Of a stretch of 64,000 bases of DNA, positions 8,906 through 17,614 are shown piece by piece. The DNA lies in contig JAGBNC010000019.1 in the NCBI GenBank assembly GCA_017634595.1, positions 114,916 to 178,915 of the forward strand, given 5' to 3'. Each line of letters starts with the position of its first letter. Within the stretch, counting starts at the first letter, position 1. The DNA comes from Bacteroidales bacterium. Lineage in GTDB: Bacteria > Bacteroidota > Bacteroidia > Bacteroidales > UBA932. The position numbers and the translations under genes were made by a program. The notes beneath the pieces were generated by a model, which was not told the origin of the DNA, did no database searches, and saw nothing but the letters and a program-made list of their open reading frames with translations.

Positions 8906-10033
8906 ATGGAAAAAACCTCTGGAAAGATTAGATTGGGTGATGCCGCATCTTTCATTAATGGTTTTGCTTTTAAGCCTGACCATTGGGGAGATGTAGGACG
9001 CCCTATTATTCGCATTCAGAATTTAAACAATACTGAGGCGGAGTTCAATTATTATGACGGCCCTATTCCGGAAAAATACATTGTAAGAGATGGCGATATT
9101 TTAATATCCTGGTCAGCGAGTCTTGGTGCATATGAATGGAATCGTGGCGAAGCACTCCTCAATCAGCATATTTTTAAAGTTGTTTTCGATAAAGCTCCAA
9201 TTAATAAGCATTACTTGAGGTATGCGGTTCTTTCGAAATTGTCTGATATGGAGAAAGATGCTCATGGCGCTACAATGCGTCATATAGTCAAAAAAGATTT
9301 CGACAATACTCTCATACCTTACCCTTCTATTGATGAACAAGTTGATATTGTAAGCGAACTTGATCTTCTTACCGGCATAATTGAGAAAAAACAACAGCAA
9401 CTGAAAGACCTTGATTCTCTTTCAAGATCTCTATTCTACGAAATGTTTGGAGACCCTATTAAAAATGATAAAGGGTGGCCAGTTGTTTTGTTAGAAAGTA
9501 TCGCTTCTTGTAGAATCGGGCTTACATACAAACCTGAGAATGTTTGCGAAGACGGTACAATTGTTCTTCGTTCAAGCAATATTCAAGGTAATGAAATCTC
9601 TTTGGATGATATTGTTCGTGTTAATTGCGGGATTAGGGAACAACAATTTGTCCAAAGGGGTGATATCCTTATGTGCTCCAGAAATGGTAGTTTTAAATTG
9701 GTAGGAAAGGTCGCTACTATTGGAGACCTTCCAGAAAAGATGTCTTACGGAGCTTTTATGACGGTTATCCGTTCCCAGTACAATCCATATCTATTTGAGT
9801 TCTTTAAACTTCCGGCTTTCCGAACGCAATTAGGTTTGGCTAAGACGGCAACAATAAACCAAATTACGGTTAAAATGCTTGCTAATACTAAAATTGCTTT
9901 GCCACCTAAGGAATTGCAAGATTCCTATGCCACAAAGATTTGCAAGATATACGAGCAGAAGGCGGCTATTCATCGTTCGATCGACGATTGCCAAAAGTTG
10001 CTTGATAGCCGTATGGCATATTATTTCAATTAG
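8906..10033 (+). CDS. hsdS: type I restriction-modification, DNA specificity subunit
   Basis: 375 residues from the ATG at 8906; a TTG six bases earlier, directly after the hsdM stop, is an alternative. Two target-recognition domains are seen: TRD1 at about 1-150 (with DGDILISWSASLGAYEWN) and TRD2 at about 195-330 (RGDILMCSRNGSFKLVGKVA). Each is followed by a conserved helical spacer (EKKQQQLKDLDSLSRSLFYEMFGDP in the centre, KIYEQKAAIHRSIDDCQKLL at the end). The gene is visibly more AT-rich than hsdM and hsdR, usual for specificity genes that exchange TRDs. The recognised bipartite DNA sequence cannot be predicted from reading. Confidence 0.95.
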   Translation: MEKTSGKIRLGDAASFINGFAFKPDHWGDVGRPIIRIQNLNNTEAEFNYYDGPIPEKYIVRDGDILISWSASLGAYEWNRGEALLNQHIFKVVFDKAPINKHYLRYAVLSKLSDMEKDAHGATMRHIVKKDFDNTLIPYPSIDEQVDIVSELDLLTGIIEKKQQQLKDLDSLSRSLFYEMFGDPIKNDKGWPVVLLESIASCRIGLTYKPENVCEDGTIVLRSSNIQGNEISLDDIVRVNCGIREQQFVQRGDILMCSRNGSFKLVGKVATIGDLPEKMSYGAFMTVIRSQYNPYLFEFFKLPAFRTQLGLAKTATINQITVKMLANTKIALPPKELQDSYATKICKIYEQKAAIHRSIDDCQKLLDSRMAYYFN

Positions 10034-10036
10034 CTT

Positions 10037-13000
10037 ATGCAGAACTTTGACTACCTCAAGGACATAGAACAACTCCAAGACCTGTACATTTTCTGCCAGG
10101 CTGCGGAGGCTTCTGTGAACACCGACAGGGATGCCACGGCAATCAATAGTCGTAAGGCCCTGGAGTGGTTGGTCAAAACCATCTACACACTCAAGAACAT
10201 CCAGATACCTGAACGAGCGAACCTCTACGAATTGATGTCCGGAGAACCGTTCACCTCCTTCGTGAACGATGAGCGACTGATGATGGCCGCCCACTACATC
10301 CGTAAGGTCGGCAATATGGCTGCACACGATGGTGGCGTCACAGGTGGTCAAGCCTATTTCTGCGTACTCAATCTGTACAACTTTGTTGGCGGCGTCCTTC
10401 TCAAACTCCGCGTCCTTTCTTCTCTGGCACCGTTTGACCGGGAACTGCTGAACAATAAGCCTGCAATCCACGTGGTGCCTCAAACCGAGGTTCCTGCCGC
10501 TCCTGTGGCATTCGTGACCTCCGTTCCTGTTGAGGTGGTTGATAATCCCGCACCTGCGCCAGTTGTTGCCGATGACTATACGGAAACCGAAACCCGCCGT
10601 CTCTTCATTGACCTACTCATTCAGGAAGCCGGCTGGGAGATAGTAGACCAGAAGGGTGCTGAGATTCCCGGCAAAGCCTGCATCGAAGTGGAACTGAAAG
10701 GGATGCCAAATGAGCAGGGTGTTGGTTATGCCGATTACGTGCTCTTTGCTCCAGATGGGAAGCCCCTGGCTGTCGTTGAGGCCAAACGCACAACAGTTGA
10801 CCCAGAGGCCGGAAAGCAGCAGGCAAAACTCTATGCAGACTGTCTGGAAGCCAAATATGGTGTCCGTCCGGTCATCTACATAACCAACGGATTCTCTACT
10901 CAGATTATCGATGGCCTGGGTTATCCAGCCCGCCGCGTCTTTGGTATTCTCACCCAGGATGACCTTCAACTGGTCCTCCAGCGCCGTGGAAGGGGCTCGA
11001 TGCAAGACCTCCGCATCAATGACAACATAACCAACCGCTATTACCAGAAGGAAGCCATCCACGCAGTCTGCAATCATTTCAACGAAATGCACCGCAGAGC
11101 GCTGCTGGTTATGGCTACCGGCACCGGAAAAACCCGTGTGTCCATCTCCCTCTGCGATGTATTGATGCGTAACGCCTGGGCCAAGAACATCCTCTTCCTG
11201 GCGGACCGTACGGCTCTGGTGAATCAGGCAAAGAAGAACTTCGCCAAGCTGTTACCGAATGCGACCGTCTCCGTGCTCAACGAAGAGCGTGAACCGGACC
11301 TCAACGCCCGTATCACCTTCAGCACGTACCAGACGATGATAAACTACATCGATGCGCCCAAGAAGGTGTTCTCCGTGGGCCGCTTCGACCTGATTATCAT
11401 TGATGAGGCACACCGCAGTGTCTTCGGGAAATATACAGCCATCCTGGACTATTTCGATGGCCTGATAGTTGGCCTTACCGCCACACCAAGGGAAGACGTT
11501 GATCGCAGCACGTATGAACTCTTCGGCCTTGAAGGTGGCGTTCCCAACTATTCCTACTCGCTGGAGCAGGCTGTTGAAGACCACTACCTGGTACCTCCGC
11601 TTTGGATTTCCAGGACCACCAAGCGCCTCAAAGAAGGCATCAAATACGCTGAACTGACTCCGGAAGAGAAGAAACAGATGGAAGCCGTTTGGGAGTATGA
11701 GCGCAACAAGGGCAGCCTCGATGCCGACCATCGTGATGTAGCCAACAATGAACTGTTCTCCTATATCTTCAACAAGGATACGGTCGATAAAGTCCTGCGC
11801 AACTTGATGGAGAGCGGATACAGGATAGATGCCGGCGAGAAACTTGGCAAAACCATCATCTTTGCTGCGAATCACGACCACGCAGTTCTGATTGTAGAGC
11901 GCTTCCACGCCCTTTATCCGGAATTGGGTGAGGACTTCTGCGCCCTCATTGACAACCAGGTTAAATATGCCCAGAATCTCATAGACCGCTTTGCCTCTCC
12001 GGATAAACTTCCGCAGATAGCGGTTTCCGTCGATATGCTGGACACCGGTATCGATGTGCCGGAGGTCTTGAACCTGGTCTTCTTCAAGAAGGTCCGTTCC
12101 AAGATTAAATTCTGGCAGATGGTCGGCCGTGGTACGCGTCTATGTGAAAACCTCCTTGGAGACGGGCTCCATAAGATAAACTTCCAGCTCATTGACTGGT
12201 GCGGAAATATTGAGTACTTCGGTGAAGAGTCCGGTGTTGACCCGCTGCCGGCACTTCCGCTTTCTGCCCGTTTGTTCAACCTCCGCCTTGCCGTAGCCTG
12301 CGCCCTCCAGCATGCGACATACCAGCAGGAGGAATTTCCAAAGAAACTGCACGACGAATTAAAGTCGATTCTTCGCACGCAGGTTCTCGGACTCAAGGAC
12401 ACCCAGATTGGCGTCCGCCAGCACTGGGAACTCATAGACAAATACCGCAAGGAGGAGAATTGGGCCTATGTTTCCGATGTTGATAGAGCTGACCTGGAGA
12501 ATTGTGTGGCTCCGCTTCTGCCGATGCAGACCAACGATACTGCCGCCCTCCGGTTCGATGTCCTGATGCTCAATATGCAACTGGCGCTGGTTGACGAGAC
12601 CCAGAAGGCACCTATCCGCAGCCGTGTCAAGGTCTCTCAGATTGCGAATGCCCTACTGGAGAGGGCTTCCATCCCGCAGGTTTCCGCCAAGATTCGCCTG
12701 CTTCAGGAAATTTCAGACCCGAAGGTCTTCGAAGGAGCCGCTCTGGATTATCTGGAGAAAGTTCGTACCGAAATCCGTGACCTCGTTCAGTTCATCCTGG
12801 GCGATGACCACCGCACCTTCACGCTCAACATTGAGGACATCGTGGAGGACCTCGGCCCGGTTGATGCGCCGGTTCTGGTCGTGACTTATAAGCAGCGCGT
12901 GATTGACTTCCTCCGGGAAAACCGCAACCTACCGGTCATCCAGAAACTCATCAACATGGAGCAGTTGACCCATGCCGACATTATCCAGCTGGAAACCATC

Positions 13001-13348
13001 TGCTGGCGCGACCTGGGCACCAAGGAAGAATACCAGGCCTACGTCCGCGGTTGCAAGATGATTTGCGGCGATGTAGCGGCTGCATTCATCCGTTCCATCG
13101 TCGGTATCGATAGGGACAAAGCCCTGCAGCAGTACGGAAAGTTCCTTACGAACACGGTTCTCAACCCTGAACAGGAAGAATACCTAAGTACAATTATCTC
13201 CTACGTCTGTGAGAATGGTGACATCACCGGCAACACCATGGTAAATGAGCGTCCCTTCGTTGACTTCCAGTGGCAGCAAGTCTTCGGCAGCGACCTGATG
13301 AATGTAAGCAAGTTCATCAACAACCTGCACAGTGTGATTGTGGCATAA
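10037..13348 (+). CDS. hsdR: type I restriction enzyme, endonuclease/translocase subunit
   Basis: 1103-residue motor subunit. An N-terminal helical domain of DUF4145 type (about 1-130) precedes the nuclease, whose PD-(D/E)xK core is Asp233 with Glu248-Ala-Lys250 (VVEAK). The SF2 helicase follows: Walker A ATGTGKT (360-366), DEAH (456-459) and TATP (481-484), with a later ARG-finger type segment GRGTRL. The C-terminal third is the EcoEI-type HsdM/S-binding region. It cuts unmodified DNA after ATP-driven translocation. The ATG is 3 bp past the hsdS stop. All catalytic motifs are intact, so restriction should be active. Confidence 0.96.
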   Translation: MQNFDYLKDIEQLQDLYIFCQAAEASVNTDRDATAINSRKALEWLVKTIYTLKNIQIPERANLYELMSGEPFTSFVNDERLMMAAHYIRKVGNMAAHDGGVTGGQAYFCVLNLYNFVGGVLLKLRVLSSLAPFDRELLNNKPAIHVVPQTEVPAAPVAFVTSVPVEVVDNPAPAPVVADDYTETETRRLFIDLLIQEAGWEIVDQKGAEIPGKACIEVELKGMPNEQGVGYADYVLFAPDGKPLAVVEAKRTTVDPEAGKQQAKLYADCLEAKYGVRPVIYITNGFSTQIIDGLGYPARRVFGILTQDDLQLVLQRRGRGSMQDLRINDNITNRYYQKEAIHAVCNHFNEMHRRALLVMATGTGKTRVSISLCDVLMRNAWAKNILFLADRTALVNQAKKNFAKLLPNATVSVLNEEREPDLNARITFSTYQTMINYIDAPKKVFSVGRFDLIIIDEAHRSVFGKYTAILDYFDGLIVGLTATPREDVDRSTYELFGLEGGVPNYSYSLEQAVEDHYLVPPLWISRTTKRLKEGIKYAELTPEEKKQMEAVWEYERNKGSLDADHRDVANNELFSYIFNKDTVDKVLRNLMESGYRIDAGEKLGKTIIFAANHDHAVLIVERFHALYPELGEDFCALIDNQVKYAQNLIDRFASPDKLPQIAVSVDMLDTGIDVPEVLNLVFFKKVRSKIKFWQMVGRGTRLCENLLGDGLHKINFQLIDWCGNIEYFGEESGVDPLPALPLSARLFNLRLAVACALQHATYQQEEFPKKLHDELKSILRTQVLGLKDTQIGVRQHWELIDKYRKEENWAYVSDVDRADLENCVAPLLPMQTNDTAALRFDVLMLNMQLALVDETQKAPIRSRVKVSQIANALLERASIPQVSAKIRLLQEISDPKVFEGAALDYLEKVRTEIRDLVQFILGDDHRTFTLNIEDIVEDLGPVDAPVLVVTYKQRVIDFLRENRNLPVIQKLINMEQLTHADIIQLETICWRDLGTKEEYQAYVRGCKMICGDVAAAFIRSIVGIDRDKALQQYGKFLTNTVLNPEQEEYLSTIISYVCENGDITGNTMVNERPFVDFQWQQVFGSDLMNVSKFINNLHSVIVA

Positions 13349-13362
13349 ATCTCTCCGGAACT

Positions 13363-14321
13363 ATGGCAACCAGCAAAGTGAATCATAATCTTACACCTCG
13401 TGCCAAGGATCAAGTCCTCGGCTGCATGGTCGGCGGGGCCGTCGGCGATGCCCTTGGCTATGCTGTGGAGTTTAAATCCTACGGCTCCATCGTGGGGAAG
13501 TATGGGGAGAAGGGCATCACCCGGTACCAGCTGGACAGACGTGGTGTAGCGGAGATTTCCGATGACACCCAGATGTCGCTGTTCACCGCTGCCGGAATCC
13601 TGCTCGGGATGACGCGTGGGTACATGCGGGGTATCATGGGCCGCATCGACACCTACTGCCACTGGACGTATCTGGACTGGCTTCATACGCAGCAGTGGAC
13701 ATCACGGCATAAGGATGCCCGCGTGGATTCATGGCTGATGGATGTCCCGGAACTGTATTCTCGTCGCGCACCTGGTAATACCTGTCTGTCGGCTCTGCGC
13801 TCACTTGAGGCAGGGGAGGAGGTGCGGAAGCAGCCCGGCTTACGCATAAGCACCCGCTGGGATTCATTCCGTCGGCCATCCTTAATGACATGCTGATGCA
13901 GATTCTGGAGGACGATAGCAAGCGTCTGGAAGAGTATGTGGAGGAGGCGTTGCAGCGGCTCCCGAAGATTGTCTCGCAGGAGGATGAGGGGAGGAAGTAT
14001 GAAGAGCTCTGGCCGGAGGAGATCAAGAAGCAGAAAAGCATAATTGCCAAGGCGCTGGATCTGGCTTTCACCGATATTGAAGACCACCACGCTATCGAGT
14101 CCATCGGAGGTGGCTGGACTGGTCATGAAGCGCTTGCTATTGCCATCTACAGCGCAGCCAGGCACCGGGACTCCTTCGAAGATGCCGTCGTGAGCTGCGT
14201 CAATCACTCCGGAGACAGCGACTCCACCGGAGCCATCTGCGGCACTCCAGAGAAGGAGCGTTGGGACCAGACATATTGCCGTCATCACTGGGAGCCAATG
14301 TCAATGAGAACGGCAAAGTAG
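13363..14321 (+). pseudogene. ADP-ribosylglycohydrolase family gene, frameshifted with internal deletion
   Basis: The ATG at 13363, 14 bp after hsdR, opens a typical start of the ADP-ribosyl-acceptor hydrolase family (GCMVGGAVGDALGYAVEF, then metal motif SDDTQMSL) that stays in frame to about NTCLSALRS near 13800. The family sequence resumes in another frame from about 13821 (GAEAARLTHKHPLGF, then SIGGGWTGHEALAIA and the second metal motif SGDSDSTGAI). The stretch normally lying between (asparagine-rich NNSKG-type core) is missing, so this is a deletion plus frameshift and not a sequencing slip alone. The tail after STGAI also seems to leave frame. The frame used by the second half ends at 14321, one base from the tRNA 3' end. 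Probably non-functional; a sequencing or assembly error is the alternative. Confidence 0.75.
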
Positions 14322-14394
14322 TGGAGCATAGGGGGGTCGAACCCCTGACCTCAAGATTGCGAACCTTGCGCTCTACCAACTGAGCTAATACCCC
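14322..14394 (-). tRNA. tRNA-Ala (anticodon CGC)
   Basis: Reverse strand folds into a complete cloverleaf of 73 nt. The acceptor is GGGGTAT with ATGCTCC, containing the G3-U70 wobble that identifies alanine tRNAs. The D arm is GCTC/GAGC, the anticodon loop TTCGCAA (anticodon at 14359-14361 of the plus strand), the T arm AGGGG-TTCGACC-CCCCT, and the discriminator base A73. The CCA end is not encoded. Its 3' end faces the Fic/hsd block, the usual side for island integration. Confidence 0.95.
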
Positions 14395-14484
14395 GAAAGC
14401 GGATGCAAAGCTACAAAAAAATCCACATCTGCCCAAATTTTAGCTGAATAATCTTCAGACGGACAAAAAGAGAGGCCTCGGTGC

Positions 14485-14515
14485 TTTGTTATCATTGAAT
14501 TAATTCTTATCTTCG
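14485..14515 (+). promoter_or_regulatory. predicted promoter of the citrate lyase operon
   Basis: TTTG at 14485-14488 and TATCTTCG at 14508-14515 (one mismatch to TAnnTTTG) are 19 bp apart, the Bacteroidota sigma spacing. The citD ATG is 33 bp further on, giving a short leader. Confidence 0.6.
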
Positions 14516-14548
14516 TAGTCCAACTGATAACCACTGTTTAAGAACATT

Positions 14549-14824
14549 ATGGAAATAAAAAATGCCATGGCCGGCACTCTGGAATCTGGTGACATCGTGA
14601 TCCAGATAGCCCCGGGTGACGGCCTTCAAATTGATCTGCAGAGCTCTGTGGCCGCACAGTTCGGCCGTCAGATAAAAGCAGTCATCACCGAGACCCTGGA
14701 AGGTCTCGGAATCGAAAACGCTTATGTAAAAGCCACGGACAAGGGAGCCCTTGACTGCACTATCCGCGCTCGTGTAACTGCGGCAGCTGTCCGCGCAACC
14801 GGCAAGGACGTATGGAAAGACTAA
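14549..14824 (+). CDS. citD: citrate lyase acyl carrier protein (gamma subunit)
   Basis: 91 residues, the usual length. It carries the phosphoribosyl-dephospho-CoA prosthetic group on a serine; Ser13 in AGTLESGD matches the known attachment position. The swinging thioester arm passes acetyl and citryl groups between the alpha and beta subunits in the cytosolic complex. It is first gene of the operon and its stop overlaps citE by 13 bp, so the two should be translated together. Confidence 0.95.
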   Translation: MEIKNAMAGTLESGDIVIQIAPGDGLQIDLQSSVAAQFGRQIKAVITETLEGLGIENAYVKATDKGALDCTIRARVTAAAVRATGKDVWKD

Positions 14825-15702
14825 GAAGAACTATGATGTTCGTTCCCGGCAACAATCCGGGGATGATGGCCGATGCCCACATCTACGGTCCCGACTCCAT
14901 CATGCTGGACCTCGAGGACTCCGTGACCATGGCCGAGAAAGACACAGCCCGTCTGCTTGTCTATAACGCCCTTAAATCCATCGACTACGGCGACACCGAA
15001 ATGGTGGTCCGCATCAACCCGCTCAGCACGCCCTACGGCCGCAAAGACGTAGAGGCTGTGGTGAAAGCAGGTGTGGACGTGATCCGTATGCCCAAGACCG
15101 AAACGGCAGACGAAGTCCGTGAACTCGAAGCCGAAATCATAAAGGTTGAGACGGAACTCGGATGCGTGGGACGCACCAAGATCATGGCTGCCATAGAAAG
15201 CGCCCTTGGTATTGTAAACGCTTTCGAGATTGCAAGTGCTTCAAAGCGCATGATGGGTATCGCCCTTGGCGCAGAAGATTACTCAGCCAGTCTTAAGACA
15301 CAGCGTACTCCTGGTGGAGCTGAACTGCTCCTCGCGCGCGAGACTATTGTAGTGGCAGCACGTGCCGCCGGCATATCCTGCTTCGACACCGTCTATTCCA
15401 ACCTTGACGACATGGATACCTTCCGCAAGGAAATTGAACTCATCAGGGACCTTGGATTCGACGGCAAATCCATAATCAATCCCCGCCAGATCGAGGTTGT
15501 GAACGAAGTGTTCACACCTACACCCAAGGCCATTGAGAAGTCGCTGCGCATTGTCGCCGCCATCAAGGAGGCACAGGCGAAGGGCTCAGGCGTGGTATCG
15601 CTTAATGGCAAGATGGTTGACCGTCCCGTGGTTATCCGCGCGGAACGCACCATCGCTTACGCAATTGCATCTGGTGTTTTAGCTCAGGAGGACGTGTTAT
15701 GA
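14812..15702 (+). CDS. citE: citrate lyase beta subunit (citryl-ACP lyase)
   Basis: 296-residue TIM-barrel lyase of the HpcH/HpaI-CitE superfamily. The N-terminus RRTMMFVPGNNPGMM and the metal-site strand MLDLEDSV are characteristic. It splits the citryl-ACP thioester into oxaloacetate and acetyl-ACP using Mg2+. It overlaps citD by 13 bp and citF by 4 bp. In this operon it is intact and of normal length. CitE-like proteins outside cit operons have other roles, but the flanking citD and citF fix the assignment. Confidence 0.96.
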   Translation: MERLRRTMMFVPGNNPGMMADAHIYGPDSIMLDLEDSVTMAEKDTARLLVYNALKSIDYGDTEMVVRINPLSTPYGRKDVEAVVKAGVDVIRMPKTETADEVRELEAEIIKVETELGCVGRTKIMAAIESALGIVNAFEIASASKRMMGIALGAEDYSASLKTQRTPGGAELLLARETIVVAARAAGISCFDTVYSNLDDMDTFRKEIELIRDLGFDGKSIINPRQIEVVNEVFTPTPKAIEKSLRIVAAIKEAQAKGSGVVSLNGKMVDRPVVIRAERTIAYAIASGVLAQEDVL

Positions 15703-17120
15703 GAAATTCGAAAGTAGTTTCCCTTGAGGAGGCGATACGCCGTTCCGGACTTAAGGACGGCATGACAATATCTTTCCACCATCATTTCAGAGGCGGTGAC
15801 AAGGTCGTCAATCTGGTGGTGGACAAACTGGCTCAGATGGGTTTCAAGAACCTGCAACTCGCAGCATCCAGCCTCTCTGACGTTCACGCTCCGCTTATCG
15901 AGCACATCAAGGCCGGCGTCATCACCGGTATCTCTACCTCCGGCCTTCGCGGCGAACTTGCCAATGCCATTTCCCACGGTTTGATGAAAGAACCGGTGGT
16001 ATTCCGCTCCCATGGAGCCAGAGGCAGCGCCATTGCCAATGGAGAGCTTCATATCGATGTGGCATTCCTCGGCGCTTCATCCTGCGACGAACTTGGCAAT
16101 GCATCGGGCTGCCCGCGCTCTGAGAACGCCAAATCTATATGCGGATCGCTCGGATACGCTCTTCCCGACGCAGAGTATGCAGACCATGTGGTTGTCCTTA
16201 CTGACGACCTGGTGGCATACCCCAACGTGCCCATGTCCATCAGGGCCAGCAGGGTAGAGTCGGTGGTGGTAGTTGATTCAGTGGGCGACAGCTCCAAGAT
16301 TTCCTCCGGAGCTATTCGTGACTCCAAGAACCCCCGCGATATTCTCCTCGCCAAACAAGCTGCTAAAGTTATCATTAACAGCGGTTACTTCAAGGATGGC
16401 TTCAGCATCCAGACAGGTACCGGCGGTGCATCTCTTGCCGTTGTAAAATACATACGCGAGAGCATGATCGAGAAGGGTATCAAGGCATCATTTGCCCTTG
16501 GCGGCATTACCGCCCACATGGTTAAGCTCCATGAGGAAGGCCTTATCAATAAGCTGATAGACGTCCAGTCCTTCGACAAAGTGGCTGCAGAGTCTATTGC
16601 TTCCGACCAGACGCACCAAGAGGTTTCGGCCGTAGATTATGCCAGCGGCGTACACAGCGGTTCAGCCGTACATGCCCTGGACATAGTCATTCTGTCCGCA
16701 CTCGAGGTGGACGTGGATTTCAATGTCAACGTGCTTGTCGGTTCCGATGGTGTGATCCGCGGCGCCGTGGGCGGTCATCCCGATACTGCTGAAGACAGCG
16801 CCCTGAGCATCATAGTGTGCCCGCTCCTCCGCGGCCGCATACCTTGCGTGGTGCCCAAGGTTACCACACTTATCACTCCCGGGAAGGGGGTTGACGTGGT
16901 GGTCACAGAATACGGCATAGCCGTCAATCCTGCAAGGCCTGAGATAGCAGAGCGCCTTGCCGCAGCCGGCCTCAAGATAGTGGACATCCACGAACTTGCA
17001 GCCAAAGCCACAAGCATTATTGGCACTCCTGACGCCCTGCCATTCGGCGACCGTGTGGTGGGTATTGTCATGGACCGTCACGGGAATGTCCTTGATAAGA
17101 TCCATAACATAGTGGAGTGA
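15699..17120 (+). CDS. citF: citrate lyase alpha subunit (citrate:acetyl-ACP transferase)
   Basis: 473-residue CoA-transferase-like subunit that swaps acetyl for citryl on CitD. The start (VSLEEAIRRSGLKDGMTISFHHHFR) and the C-terminal VVTEYGIAVNPARPEIAERL are typical CitF. It is somewhat shorter than enterobacterial CitF (about 500) but has both CoA-transferase halves. The ATG overlaps the citE stop by 4 bp, and its own TGA overlaps the GTG of citX. Confidence 0.96.
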   Translation: MRNSKVVSLEEAIRRSGLKDGMTISFHHHFRGGDKVVNLVVDKLAQMGFKNLQLAASSLSDVHAPLIEHIKAGVITGISTSGLRGELANAISHGLMKEPVVFRSHGARGSAIANGELHIDVAFLGASSCDELGNASGCPRSENAKSICGSLGYALPDAEYADHVVVLTDDLVAYPNVPMSIRASRVESVVVVDSVGDSSKISSGAIRDSKNPRDILLAKQAAKVIINSGYFKDGFSIQTGTGGASLAVVKYIRESMIEKGIKASFALGGITAHMVKLHEEGLINKLIDVQSFDKVAAESIASDQTHQEVSAVDYASGVHSGSAVHALDIVILSALEVDVDFNVNVLVGSDGVIRGAVGGHPDTAEDSALSIIVCPLLRGRIPCVVPKVTTLITPGKGVDVVVTEYGIAVNPARPEIAERLAAAGLKIVDIHELAAKATSIIGTPDALPFGDRVVGIVMDRHGNVLDKIHNIVE

Positions 17121-17614
17121 TCACTCTGGAACAGCTTCTGAAGAGCCGGGACGCTCGTGCCCGGCACCAACAAGACCTGCTGGAGCAACACCCCGGCGGG
17201 TCTGTTGTGTGCTTGACGGTGCAGCTTCCCGGCCCGCAGAAACGCAGTTCCACTTCGCTCAAAATCGGCAGGGCTGGCGTCAAGGCACTTTCTGAAGCCT
17301 TCCCTGAAACCGAAGCCGAAGTACATGACCTCGAGACCGGGTTCGAAGCATACCTGTGCTTGCCGCTGCCTGCTTTGGAACTCAAACGTATATGCTGCGG
17401 CATCGAGGACAAACACCCGCTGGGGAGACTTATGGATATAGATGTCATAGCAGGAGGGGAGGGACCTCTCAGCCGGGAATCCATCGGGCTAAGTCCCAGA
17501 CGCTGCCTGCTTTGCGACAATCCTGCCCGCGTATGCATGCGTGCACACACGCATACACATGAAGAACTGCTGCACAGAATTGAACAATTGACCCGGGCCT
17601 ACAAGGAAGAGTAA
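17117..17614 (+). CDS. citX: holo-ACP synthase for citrate lyase (apo-CitD phosphoribosyl-dephospho-CoA transferase)
   Basis: 165 residues from a GTG start that overlaps the citF stop by 4 bp. It attaches the triphosphoribosyl-dephospho-CoA precursor to Ser13 of CitD. Family landmarks are an N-terminal LLKSRDARARHQQDLLEQH, GRLMDIDVI (about 98-106), and a cysteine-rich RRCLLCDNPARVCMRAHTH near the end. It lies between the structural genes and the activating fusion gene, as in other cit operons. Confidence 0.92.
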   Translation: MITLEQLLKSRDARARHQQDLLEQHPGGSVVCLTVQLPGPQKRSSTSLKIGRAGVKALSEAFPETEAEVHDLETGFEAYLCLPLPALELKRICCGIEDKHPLGRLMDIDVIAGGEGPLSRESIGLSPRRCLLCDNPARVCMRAHTHTHEELLHRIEQLTRAYKEE

